Assembly: GCA_033398695.1 (NCBI GenBank)
Contig: CM065803.1
Span: 48,289,501-48,353,500, forward strand
Direction of reading: 5' to 3'
DNA length: 64,000 bases
Source of the DNA: Orobanche coerulescens
Taxonomy: Eukaryota > Streptophyta > Magnoliopsida > Lamiales > Orobanchaceae
Below are positions 1 through 11,342 of this stretch, piece by piece. A model generated the notes under the pieces. The model saw only the letters and a list, made by a program, of their open reading frames with translations, ran no database searches and was not told the DNA's origin. How positions within the stretch are numbered: position 1 is the stretch's first letter; every line of letters starts with the position of its first letter. The translations under genes and the position numbers were made by a program.

Positions 1-1062
1 AAGTTATCGAATCGGGTAGGTCTGGAGAGGGCTCCGAGAATCGTCACTTGCGAGTGCGATGTCACGATAACTTGTGGGCGTGTTTGAATTATGTTAACCG
101 GGTAGGGACCCATGAGGCCTCCGGCGGCGCGTTACTTGCGAGTATGGCTAGTTGATATGATTTGACCATAAGGTTATCTTATCGGGTAGGTTTGGAGAGG
201 GCTCCGAGAATCGTTGCTTGCGAGTACGATGTCAAGATAACTTATGGGTGGTTTGAGCTTGATTTTCGTTATCTAATCCGGGATGGGTCCCATCGAGGCC
301 ATGGAGGTGATTTGAGTATTTTGGTTGGATATCTCTGAATTGTGATTGTGTGAATCTTGGATTCTGTTTATATTAGTGTTGTGGTTCTGCCTTTGAGACT
401 TGTTTGAGAATTGAATCGTCTTCATGATTCGAAAGAAAATCCTTTTGAAAATGAGAATTTTAATTCTTTTCATGATTTTACACTGAGACCCCCGACGTCC
501 TCAATTATTCTTTCAAATGTGTTTTGAAGTTATCTTTATGATCTTCCCTAATGGGAAATGTTTTCAAAAAGACTTTAGACTCGGGGATCGTGTTACTACC
601 TTGTCGAAAGGTTATTTTCATAACGGTTATATTCTTGATGTATAACTTTATATCTTGGTTACTTGCTAGCGATTCCATCGCTAACCCCTCGTTGGGGATT
701 TTGTTATTTTATTCTAGGTGTTATGACTGGAGAGTGAGCAACCACAGGATTGGCTCGGAGGATGAAGCAAAGCAGCGATACTAGTCACAGTTGTAGTCTA
801 TCGTCCGTCAGTGATCTGTCGGTTTGAGTTCTTGTCATCCTTGAGGGGATGGACATTTTATGTATTATGTGATCTAGTTGTATTTTTTTATTCATCAAAC
901 GTTCGGTTATGCTGCATTTTGAGGGACCTAATCGGTCTACGATATTATGTTTTGGTCAAGTTGACTGCACGTGGGTTTCATTATGTAGTCTCCTGCCTGA
1001 TAGCTCCTTGCGGAAAGGTGTCTACGGTGTGTAATATCCCTGAGCGGATTGGGGGTGTTACA
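1..1062 (+). mobile_element. 3' part of an LTR (LTR-A), cut by the window edge
   Basis: This is the distal part of a plus-strand LTR ending GGGGGTGTTACA at 1062. It matches, in inverted orientation, the 3' part of the E6 LTR (42259-43470), including a roughly 180-bp tandem unit with GGGCTCCGAGAATCGT seen near 30 and again near 205. Where it ends, the sequence continues as the 3' LTR of E1, so LTR-A belongs to an element inserted into E1 with most of its body left of the window. Short ORFs here have no recognisable domains and I do not call them genes. The orientation and end are clear; the rest of the element is unseen. Confidence 0.8.
667..717 (+). other. Twin hairpins and acceptor-like site in LTR-A
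   Basis: Two adjacent inverted repeats are visible: TAGCGATTCCATCGCTA (667-683, 7-bp stem) and CCCC-TCGTT-GGGG (685-697). A T-rich run ending in AG|GT (716-719) follows. The pair lies about 365 nt before the LTR 3' end. The same arrangement with different stem sequences occurs in the E2, E5 and E6 LTRs. The function is unknown. Confidence 0.6.
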
Positions 1063-2777
1063 AATATGACAATCACAACATACACATGGTAACCCTACGA
1101 TCTAGCATTAACTGCATAGATCCCAAGATGATCTCGTCGGACCAACACGAGGTGGAAAATCCATCCAATGATCCAGCGTACGCTAGCATACATCCCAAGA
1201 TGATCCCTTCGGACCAACACGAGGTGGACAAACGAAAATGACACATATGCACGACAACATGAATAATATTAATACGAAAATATAATTAAAGTACTTGCCT
1301 TATAATGACGAAAAAGACTAAATACTTCCACGAACACCAAAACACTCGAAGGTCGTCCCTTCATCTAACCACTTGCAAGCTTCGAACCTTAAACAATAAT
1401 AAAATAACAAAGAGTTCAACTTGTGTATACATAACTAGCACACGATCATCTAATGTTTCTAAACTACGACCGGGTTAATCATCTAACGTGTTAACTCCAA
1501 TCTTGATTATTAACTCTAAAGTGTGGTTCGACTAATCTATGATTCATAGCAAGGGCAACCCCAAAGTTCTACGTTTAATACAGTTGTTACCGACATATTC
1601 GTTCCAATCATTAATATGAAGATTATTTAATCACGAACAACTCTTTACAGAATATGCATTTATTCTTGATGAACACGCTCACTATTCTTCCACTTGAATT
1701 CATTTATCATAGGTGATATCATAACAAGTCATTCGACATAAGAACATTTCGAAATCATCATCAAATGCATGATACAATCTGAGAAAACTTCATCCCAATG
1801 TTTAACACAATCAAGGTTCAACTCGAAATACTCTTAATAATATAAAAACCTAAGTATAATTATCTCAATCATCCTAAAACATAGTGTTCGATTCATTTAG
1901 TTATCAACAAATCCTATTAACTTCAGTAGCATACTAATAACATTCCTAAGAACACGAATTCCAGGTTGGTATAGCATCAACATACTTTACTATGGAGGAG
2001 GATGACGAAACACTTGGTGGAACTCAACATCGGGAGCTTGGACACTAATCCAAGATGCTTTCCATCTTCAACAACCAAGTAGCGAGGTCAATATACTAGT
2101 TTTGTAAGGTTGGAAGGTCTGGGGAGAGGTAAGGTTCGGATAAAACGAGTGAAAGAAATGAATGGGTGATGTCCTATTTATAAGAAATTACACATAGCAT
2201 ACGCTAACCCTTTATCATAGCGTACACTAACGGGTTACGAAGCTCACTGCCTCAATCTGCCTCCAGTCTTGCGTACACTATAAGTCATTACGTATGTACA
2301 TGCTGACTTTAGTGTACGCTAATACGTACCATTGCATACGTTAACGATCTTATGAAGCTTATCGCCTCTCTGTCCTCGACCTAGCGTACGTTACCTGTAT
2401 CCTGTAGCGTACGCTAAACATCATTGACTTAAATTTTTTAAAAAGTCGTTCAGGTTCATTAAACACATCCCACAATATCTGCGATCTGGTTTCCTACTCA
2501 CCTACCACGTCCCCATCTGGTTGACTGCACATTACGTACTCTAAGTGTCTAGATTAATGTACGCTAATTCTCACATTTTAGTGTACGCTAGCTTCATACG
2601 TTTGCTTATGTTAATTACATGCAGACACTTGCATGAATTAACATCCTTTACATCATACATTCATGAATACTGGATTACGGATACGGAAAATCATACTTCG
2701 GTTGATTACATGGCATATTCAAATACCACAAGATTCAAATATAGGTGAAAATACATAACAATAATCCGGGTATTACA
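1063..2777 (-). repeat. E1 3' LTR, end removed by LTR-A
   Basis: On the minus strand the LTR starts TGTAATACCC at 2777, directly after the polypurine tract. It aligns with the E1 5' LTR, for example 1915-1990 with 8930-8939 joined to 29881-29950. It is an undisrupted version of the sites where E2 and the hAT MITE inserted into the other LTR. A TATA-like run (minus-strand TTATAAATAG, near 2175-2185) lies next to palindromic TAGCGTACGCTA-like motifs at 2190-2420. A duplicated unit containing GGACCAACACGAGGTGG occurs at 1139 and 1217. It lacks its own TGTTACA end because LTR-A replaces it. Confidence 0.8.
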
Positions 2778-2816
2778 TACTCCCTCTCTAAAAAGAAGTT
2801 TCGTACCGAAACTTAA
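2778..2816 (-). promoter_or_regulatory. E1 polypurine tract and extreme 3' end of pol
   Basis: Read on the minus strand, this is a T-rich then purine-rich run (TTTTTAGAGAGGGAGTA) immediately before the LTR start, the position of the second-strand primer in LTR retrotransposons. The adjoining bases encode the last codons of the chromovirus polyprotein (S-F-G-T-K-L-L-F), separated from the rest of the frame by the solo LTR. Bases 2812-2816 (CTTAA) are one copy of the solo-LTR target duplication. Confidence 0.7.
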
Positions 2817-5800
2817 TGTAACACCCCCAGAGTCATCCAGGAATATTACAGCGCCCCCGAGACGGAACCCACAAGGATAAAAGACATTTTTACAAACATT
2901 TCAAATACGCCTAAGCGGCGATGACGGTAATGTCTTTAAAAATATTCGAAGACTTTATAAAACCCATTTATCAAAACCGTCATAGAATCTCATTTGAAAC
3001 TACAAGGCCCAAAACGTCAAAACTCAACAGTTTAAAAGCATACGTTAAGCCACCACTTACACGTACCGACAAAATAGTTTAGAAAACAATTTCCAAAATA
3101 ACTTAAGTCGCCAAAAACCAAACGGCCATTCAAAAATACTCACGCAGCGGAAAAGACAAACAATTAAAAATACTCTAGCAGCGGAATACAACAACTAGTC
3201 AAAGTACTCGATTCACAAACACATGCGATAGCCAGTATCCTCCGGGAAGCTCATCTCTTCACGATCGCTACAAGCTCAATAACCCAAGAACCTAAAAAAA
3301 AGCCCACGACGGGGTCAGCCATAATACTCAACAATGATAATGATCATATCACGTCAATAATTACATATCAATGAAAATACTTAGTAAGAATACGACCAAT
3401 GTAGTCTTACTGCCATAACTTTACCAACACGTGATAATCCTTACCAAAGTAGTCCTTACCAAAATTCATATCTCTTATCCTCAACAACACAATAAACTCC
3501 TACCCAAACATCTGTACTATACCTCAAGCAATACCCAAGGTTCTCAAAACATCATAACTCACTGATACTAAATATACCAATTCTGACCAATTCAATCCAT
3601 CGGATATCATTATCAAATCTCAACACAAAAATCGATTATCCATCAAAGACAAGTACCAAAAAGGAAATACGGAACATACCTCAGGATACGCAATGCCACG
3701 ATGAATCATGTCAGTCTAATCCGAGATCTGACCAATACAACATACGGACACGGTCCTAACACAAGACCTACAAATGCATACTCACATGACGACATCAATA
3801 TGCCCACAACAATAACAAAAATGTATACTCAATGGAAATCCGATGATCCAGCGGACACTGCATAGATCCCAAGATGACACTGCTAGATCAACACGAGGTG
3901 GATAACCAATAATATACATATGCACAACAACAACACATGGTAATCCAACGGTACAGCGCACACAACATAGATTCCCATGATGATCCCGTCGGACCAACGC
4001 ATGGTGGAAGTACCTATCCAACGATCCATCGCACACGGCTATAGATTCTCATGATGATCCCGTCGGACCAACGCATGGTGGACATATGACAACAATGCAC
4101 AACTGCACAAAACAACAATACATATTGCACGACAACAACAATACACGACTGTATCACAACATGATCGACACTAAATGACAAAAAATGGTTAAAGTACTTG
4201 CCTCGAGTCCTTCGAGAGCAATCTCTATGTCAAAATCATCACTAACAAATATCCTCAAAATTCGGCGATCCCAAAAATACCACGGACTGTAGATAACGCA
4301 TATCCTCGCATTTACCACAATATATCCTTGATACCCAAATATACCAATGACGTATGGAAATCATATATGTTATGATTTAACTCCCAAAAATTGGAAAATA
4401 ACATACAATCCAAATCTCCAGGGTTCACAATAATAATCATTGCTCTATGTATTATAAACGAATGAAACTGAAACCATTCATTAAATATTATAAACTGAGC
4501 AAGCCTTGCCGTGATACCAAATAAGCCGTTACCAATTCCTTGTCGTCGTCTACAAGCTCTTCGGCCCTGACCAATAGCAATCTACGAACTCTTCAACCTC
4601 AACCGCAACACAACGGTCATAATCAACGATCAATTATCACAACCTATTGCAATAATCGATTAACACGCATTCAATAATAATCAACAACCGATATAACCAA
4701 TCAACAAACCCAACGGTTCTACAATATCTCGATTAAACATAGTCTGAACAATCCAACTCAAACCATTACGAATTCATAACCACAACATGATATACTACAC
4801 TGTCTGTCCACTTACCGCACGTTAATCACATAACGTAGCGTGCACTAAGTCACTTCAGTTAGCGTGCGTTAGCCAGTTAGCTAGAATGCGCTAATGCTAT
4901 ACAGTTGCATGCCTTACAAGTATCGACTAACACCTTTGCGATTACGGATACGAATATAAAGGAAATCATATTCCAAGATCAATCACAATGTTTCCAAGTT
5001 CAATCTCATTATCATACTCGCATGATATATACCATTAATTAATCATAAATCAACATGACTTGACGAACAATTCCATCTTCATATCTAAAATCACCGATAA
5101 TTCAACATACAATCGTCTTGCTATGTTTTATTTATCAAAAGTCCTTCAAGAACACTAAGTGATTCGAAACCATATTCATAGTCATCAAAACAACATAATC
5201 CGATATTCTTTAACATATAAATAATCATCCAACTCATAATTCAAGTTTTATATATATATATATATCACCTTCTTCCTCAATAAAAACACCATGAAACCCC
5301 AAGAATCATACTCACCGCCATGTTCACCATCATAAGAAGAAATAAACAATAACAACATCAAAAACCCGAATATCAACAACAACATGAACATAACTCGGTA
5401 ATTCATCTCGAAATCATACTTATCAACTCATATATATGACGATTATCAACTCAAGAACATCATATACAATCCAAAACGAAATCCTAAAAGTAAAGAGTAA
5501 TTACCTCTTTGAAGGAATGGATTGAATCCCAAGGTTGAATCCATTCTCAATCACTTCCAAGCTCTAAAAGTTGTTAGGAACGATCAACTCAAGTGTTTGG
5601 AACCTCAAACTTATCTCTAAGAACTCTCTCTATCGGTTCACAGGAAGAAATGGACGAAAAATGAAGAATAATGCCCAACTGCACATATATATTGTACATT
5701 ACTAGTGTGCGCTAAAACTTGTATTTAGCGTGCGCTACAGCCCTAGCAAGCGCTATCCTTCCTTGGTAGCGCGCCCTATCGAAGTCCAAAAAGGCTACTA

Positions 5801-6440
5801 CCTTGCTTCGCACATCAGCTTACGTACGTAATATCCATGCAATAACGTACGTAAACATGCGTTGACTTGCTACAGTGAAATGCTCGGTAGCGTGCGCTAT
5901 TCTTCGTTGCCTGGGGTCCACACGCCGAAAGTAACCTGACAAAGCCAAGATTCCTTTGTCCGATCTACATTTAGCGTGCGCTACTCACTTATGCTTAGCG
6001 TGCACTAAATGCCGATAATAATCAGTCTGGGCCTACCTGTCGGCCACTTTCCGAACCTTATCCAGAATGCCTTACATACGTTGGGGGTCCTCCTTAGCGT
6101 ACGTAATTCAAATCTCTTAGCGTGCGCTAAGTATACATCATAGCGTGTGATAACGTAGCTGTACTTAGCCATTTTCAGCTATTCTTGTCCAACGTCTCGA
6201 CATACAGAATACGTACACATGACATATGGAATAAATATTCTCCTTCCAATAATATTCTGACACAATACGCCTGACACACAATATCTTCAAATGCAATTGT
6301 CGACCAAGTACGACAATATTACCAATACAGATGTCTCAGTCCTTCAATTATTTTATCCATACTATACAGATTCCACACTGTACAACATAACTCGAATAAA
6401 ATAACATTAAACAACCATAGTAGAAATTTAGGATATTACA
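2817..6440 (-). mobile_element. Solo LTR, 3.6 kb, with CTTAA target duplication
   Basis: On the minus strand the sequence begins TGTAATATCC at 6440 and ends GGGGGTGTTACA at 2817, so it has intact TG..CA ends. CTTAA flanks it at 2812-2816 and 6441-6445. There is no internal region, primer site or coding domain, so this is a single LTR left by LTR-LTR recombination. The homologous piece at 30748-30850 lacks it and reads straight through the junction, giving an empty-site control. Inside are palindromic TAGCGTGCGCTA-like motifs (about 5700-6150 and 4840-4890), a minus-strand TATA-like run near 5683-5692, three copies of an 80-bp unit (3840-4085), and a TA microsatellite at 5246-5265. Confidence 0.9.
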
Positions 6441-7201
6441 CTTAAGATGTCTGGGTATCTCATCTTCATACTATCTTCAGTCCCCCAAGTTTCTTCTTCG
6501 ACTCCATGTCGTGACCATTGAACTTTAAATAAGGAGATTGGTTTATTCCTCAATTGCTTGATTCGACTTTCGACTATCTTAGTCGGCTTCTCTTCGAACG
6601 TCCCATCATTAGCTACTTCGATCTCGCCAAAGTCGATGACATGACTGGGATCTGATACATACTTCCGTAACTGTGATACATGAAATACATTATGAAAATG
6701 GCTCAACGATGGAGGTAAGGCCAATCTTTATGCCGAATCTCCAACTCTTTTGAGAATCTCAAATGGCCCGATGTATCTAGGACTCAACTTTCTCTTCCTT
6801 CCAAAACAAAAAATTCCCCGCGTAGGGGAAACTTTTAGAAGTACATGATCCCCAACTTCAAATTCTAACGGGAGACGACGTACGTCTGCATAAGACTTCT
6901 TTCGACTCTGGGCGGTCAACAATCTTTCACGGATTAGGACTACCTTATCCTGAGTCTGTATTATCAATTTTGGTTCCGTCCCAATTAAGTCAGACGAATC
7001 GTCGCAGCATAGGGCTGATCTACATCTCCTCCCGTACAACGCTTCGAAAGGTGTCATATTAATTGAAGCATGCCAACTATTATTGTAGGTGAACTCAATC
7101 AATGGCAGATGAGTTTCCCTCTCATCATTTCCACGACAGCGACTGCGTCCACGACCGCGTCCGTGACCTCTTCTCAACATACTGTAGGCATACATACTCA
7201 A
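6428..7201 (-). pseudogene. E1 remnant: Gag N-terminus fused to integrase C-terminus and chromodomain
   Basis: One minus-strand frame of about 257 codons is interrupted only by a TAA at 6725-6727. It starts with a basic, glycine/arginine-rich stretch (R-R-G-H-G-R-G-R-G-R-S-R, residues about 10-21), as at the N-terminus of some chromoviral Gag proteins. It then changes near residue 30 to integrase C-terminal sequence (FTYNNSWH, TPFEALYGRRCRS, KSYADVRRLPLEFEVGDHV). After the stop come the LSHFHNVFHVSQLRKYV motif and a chromodomain-like end (IKQLRNKPISLFKVQWSRHG, EEETW, RYPDI). The last four residues come from the inserted solo LTR. An internal deletion of several kb explains the join. The enzyme core is missing, so it is catalytically dead. 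Lineage is Tekay/Del-like by motif recognition; no phylogeny was run. Confidence 0.85.
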
Positions 7202-7377
7202 TATACGAAGAACAATATTGTTCTAAAGTTTAATTATCGTAAAAAGGCATAACATTAAAGGACAATAATAGAGATTTAGGAAACTTACGACCACAACTTA
7301 CGTTATTCGCCGCCGGTTAACCCAAAAGACACACCTAGACCCTAATTTAACCCGATGGCCAAGATAACCATAATCTT

Positions 7378-7390
7378 AGCTCTAATACCA
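7378..7390 (-). promoter_or_regulatory. E1 primer-binding site (initiator Met tRNA type)
   Basis: The minus-strand sequence TGGTATTAGAGCT lies five bases after the LTR end. It differs by one base from TGGTATCAGAGC, the usual plant site complementary to the 3' end of initiator methionine tRNA. The stretch from 7377 down to 7202 is leader without an ORF. Confidence 0.8.
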
Positions 7391-7395
7391 TATTC

Positions 7396-8939
7396 TGTAA
7401 TATCCCGAGATATTCAGGATTATCACAGCGCCGTAAATCCTTTATATAAGGATTTACTAGGCTAAGAATTTAAAATAAGATTATTAAGTACCAATAGTAA
7501 AATTTATTAATACATACCAAGTTTCAAAAGAACAAAAAGATAAACATCAAATAGTAAACAGTACAATACCATCCAGACAACACATAGCAATTATGTACTT
7601 GAGTACTTATTAAAAAACACAACACAACTGAAAGGACTCTCCAGACCTTTAACATCACTCTGTACCCCCGTCGTCATGTAGCTCATGTGGTTGTTTTCCA
7701 GCTCTCCTGGATCCTGAACATAAAACACATCTCCACTCCCGAAGGGGTTAACACAACGATGCTAGTACAAGTATGATAATTATACAACAACAGGTTATTC
7801 AACAACTCGTGAATAATAACGCAGTATCAGCAATAACACAACAACAACAAGCCTCTCCTACGAGAAGACTATCAATGCAGTACACAATATGACAATCACA
7901 ACATACACATGGTAATCCAATGATCCAGCTTTCAATGCATAGATCCCAAGATGATCTCGTCGGACCAACACGAGGTGGAAAACCAGTCCAATGATCTAGT
8001 GCACGCTAGCATAGACCCCGAGATGATCCCATCGGACCAACACGAGATGGACAAACGACAACGACACATATGCACGACAACATGAATAATATTAATTCGA
8101 AAACATAGTTAAAGTACTTGACTTATAATGACGAAAAAGATTAAATACTTCGACGAATCCAAAACACTCGAAGGTCGTCCCTTCGTCTAACCACTAGCAA
8201 GCTTCGAACCTTAAACATTAATAAAATAATGAAGAGTTCAAATTGCGTATACATAACTATCATGATCATCTAACATTTCTAAACTACGACCGAGTCAATC
8301 ATCCTACATACTGTCCGTTCACGGTTCGACTACCCAACAAACACTAAGTCGGGATAATAACATATTTCATGCAAGTCAAATGATCATAATAAGGGTACAA
8401 TATAGATGTATATGTGTTCAAGGATATTCAAGTCATCACAATTCCATACTCCAATCTTAATTATTAACTCTAAAGTGTGGTTCGACTAATCTATGATTCA
8501 TAGCAAGGGCAACCACATTCAGCCGAGTTCTAGGTTAATTCACCACTAGGATTCCCGTTCTCTCACGAAGTAGTTCTTCTTACCAAAGTTCTACGTTCAA
8601 TACGGTTGTTACCGGCATAATCACTTCATTCCAACCATTAATATGAAAACTGTCTAATCACGAACAACTCCTTACAAAATATGCATTTATTCTTGATGAA
8701 CACTCTCACTATTCTTCCACTTGAATTCATCTATCATAGGTGATATCATAATAAGTCACTCGACATAATAACATTTCAAAATCATCATCAAATGCAGGAT
8801 ACAATCTCCGAAAACTTTATCCCGATGTTTAACACAATCAAGGCTCAACTCGAAATACTCTTAACAATGGAAAAACCTAAGTATAATCATCCCAACCCTC
8901 CTAAAACATGGTGTTCGATTCATTAAGTTATCAACAAAC
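7396..8939 (-). repeat. E1 5' LTR, distal (3') part
   Basis: On the minus strand this part ends ..GGGATATTACA at 7396. It contains the duplicated unit with GGACCAACACGAG (7965 and 8035). A CCCCTTCGGGAG hairpin-like run with a TTCAG downstream lies at 7713-7748. At 8939 it is interrupted by E2 and it resumes at 29881. The last five bases, CAAAC at 8935-8939, are one copy of the E2 target duplication. Confidence 0.85.
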
Positions 8940-9239
8940 TGTAATACCCGCGATTTTTGTTCCGGTTATTTTAGATTTTTTCCGAACATTTCCCGATTGT
9001 CGAGCGTCAATATTATTTTCTCGACGACTGATTTTGTATTTATGGCCGCATGTGGTGATTTGTTGTATGTTGTTTCAATTTCATATCTATAGTGTTGTCC
9101 GCGAGCGTTTTGTCGTGTTCGTTCCGTGCGTTTTCGGAAAATCGAGTCGTTGGGTCATGGCGGTTGGGCATTGGCCAAACAGTTGTGGCAGGAACCGGCA
9201 TGGCGGCTGGGCACTAGCCGGACGGTTGCGGCAGGAACC

Positions 9240-9535
9240 GGTATAGCGCACGCCACTGTCGGAAGGCATCGCGCGCTAGCTCGGCAGGCATAGCGCACAC
9301 TATCGGCCGCCCAGCGCACGCTACCTGGCTGAGCAGTTCAGTCCAGGGGGTTCTGGACGGGTCGGCTAGCGCATGCAAGTGCCCGCGCAGCGCGCGCTAT
9401 CGCAGCCGGATAAGAAGGTTCTGGACGACAGGGTTGGCCGGCAGGGTTAGGTCATGGGGGGCCGGTCGAAGGTTCTAGGCCGAGACTGGCCGATAGCGCA
9501 TGCTAATTCGGACATCTAGCGCACGCTACTGTGCA
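9240..9535 (+). promoter_or_regulatory. Cluster of about eight TAGCGCACGCTA-type palindromes
   Basis: About eight imperfect copies of a 12-bp palindrome (forms TAGCGCACGCTA, TAGCGCATGCTA, AGCGCGCGCTA) are spread over 300 bp ending directly before the TATA box. The 3' LTR has the matching set at 14876-15172. Comparable clusters with other cores sit upstream of TATA boxes in the E1, solo, E3, E5 and E6 LTRs. Placement suggests a promoter or enhancer element; the binding factor is unknown. Confidence 0.6.
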
Positions 9536-9536
9536 T

Positions 9537-9562
9537 CTATATAAATATGACTGAGCAGTCAT
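9537..9562 (+). promoter_or_regulatory. E2 LTR TATA box followed by an inverted repeat
   Basis: CTATATAAATATG is a strong plant TATA match. It runs into ATGACTGAGCAGTCAT (9547-9562), a 7-bp-stem inverted repeat that would lie just before or at the expected RNA start. The same pair is found at about 15173-15198 in the 3' LTR. Confidence 0.65.
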
Positions 9563-10683
9563 GTTTGCACTCGTTTTTCATTTCCCTTATTTCCTGTCCG
9601 CGATTGGAGTCTTGGAGAACAAGAAGATATATTGTCAAACTATGAATCCACGAAATCGTGGAGTTGCTATCCTTGATTAATCATTCCATAACCTCATTTG
9701 ATCCAGCAAATCAGGGTAAGTTTTCCTAAAATCTTAGTTTTGGAAAAATTGGGGATTTTGTTTGATTTCGTCCGTTTGATCCGCAATAACCTAGATTAGT
9801 GATGTATTCTTGATTAGTAAGTCATATTATACCAATTTTCTTGTTGATCCATTGTTCGATTGCTAAAGATTCTTTGTTTTGTTGAGTTCCTTATTGACGC
9901 CTTGAAGGTGTCCGGTGAAAGTTCTTATAGGGGGGTTTCAGGCGTTCTACGATTATTCTTCCTCGTACGATCATTGATTATTGATGATGTGATGTTAGGA
10001 TCAGGTTCCTTGTGAAGAACTCGAGTCGGAACTCTTCCGTTCGTTGTTTTCTTCAAGTTTCCCGATAGATCGTATTTCCGATGTTTTCGCCCGGAGGATT
10101 GAAGGTGTTTAAGGTTTCCCGATTGATCAGTGTTCGTCGAAGTGTCCGGTATCGATTATTGTGGCAAGTATCTTGTCCATACATTATGTGTTTTGTGGAT
10201 ATAATGGTTCATAATCGACGATATGTGCTAAATGAATGTTACAACCATTTTTCAAAAGAATCGATATATTTACAATCATGGTTTTCTTAAAAGATGACTC
10301 GCGTGTTTCGTGAATTAATGTGCTTAATTGATATGTGTGTTAGCGTTGAGTATAAGGTCGCCTTACTTTTGTGTGATGCCATTATGTAAGATTATGTTGT
10401 CGGTAAATTTAAAGTTCAATCCTTTTGTTAAGATGTGTGCGTGGAGTCATGTGGTTGGCGATGAATATGTGAGTCTGTGGGATATTGGTTGTGCCGTTCG
10501 GTGCTGTTGAGACAGTGTGCTTCCTTGTTGATGGTATTAGTTCTGGGTCGTGAGTATGTGTTGGATAATTTGGCCATTCTAGCAAAGTACCTCGACTATA
10601 TATATTGTGATTGACCATCAAGGATTGTGGTTTGGAAATGTGAACTGATGAGAGTTGTAAGGTTGTTCTCGGTTACTCTTACT

Positions 10684-10850
10684 CGTGGTTGACTCGACGG
10701 GGTCACATGGGTACCTGGTAGCTTAGCGGCTGGACCGGGTCGCGAGGGTTACTTTCGAGTGGGTATTCTCACCTGGGGTTGCTCGACGGGGCACACAGGG
10801 ACTTGGTGGCTTGATGGCTGGACCGGGTCGCGAGAATTGCCAGAGTGTTT
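10684..10850 (+). repeat. Tandem duplication in the E2 LTR
   Basis: Two diverged copies of a unit of about 105 bp share CTCGACGGGG near the start and GGCTGGACCGGGTCGCGAG near the end. The 3' LTR has the same pair at about 28325-28480. Analogous duplications of unrelated sequence lie between the TATA box and the twin hairpins in other LTRs here. Confidence 0.65.
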
Positions 10851-11281
10851 TTGCTGATGATTGGTTGTGATATGTCCGGAGTATCACAATGCTTTGTGCT
10901 TGGGGTCGAGAGACATTATATATCGAGTCTTGGTGTTTGGCTAGAATGGCATGAAAGGGGTGTGTTGGGTGTAATCTGTCCTTGGAAGTGAATTGAAGTG
11001 GATAGTTGGGTCGTGGACCTCGTGTTTTCTGAGCGGATTTGTATTTTGGAAAATAAAACTTTGGGTTGTGACCCTAAGTGGCTTTCGATAAATTAAGAAC
11101 TTTTCAATCACAAATATTTTCAAAACTCCAGAGATACTGAACTGGTTTTTAAATGACCAATGGTTTCCTTTATATCTTTATCATTTGAACTACTTTATCC
11201 ACATGAAATATCTCGGGAAGTCGTTCGTTGTATTCTCGGAATGTGTTGTGCATGGCTCGTATTTGCACTTTATACTTGTAC

Positions 11282-11342
11282 TAGCAAAACAGTTTTGCTA
11301 ACCCCCGAGTATTCGGGGGGTGGATGTCTGTTCTGCATCCAG
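11282..11342 (+). other. Twin hairpins and acceptor-like AG|GTA in the E2 5' LTR
   Basis: TAGCAAAACAGTTTTGCTA (11282-11300) is a 19-base inverted repeat with a 2-base centre and could form an 8-9-bp stem. CCCCCGA and TCGGGGG (11302-11319) form a second 7-bp stem with a 4-base loop. CATCCAG|GTA follows at 11336-11345. The 3' LTR copy is at 28891-28928. Confidence 0.65.

Noticed and set aside
551..1092. ORFs of 77 and 93 aa at the left edge
   Set aside because: They fall in the LTR-A sequence, and matching LTR regions do not keep the frames open.
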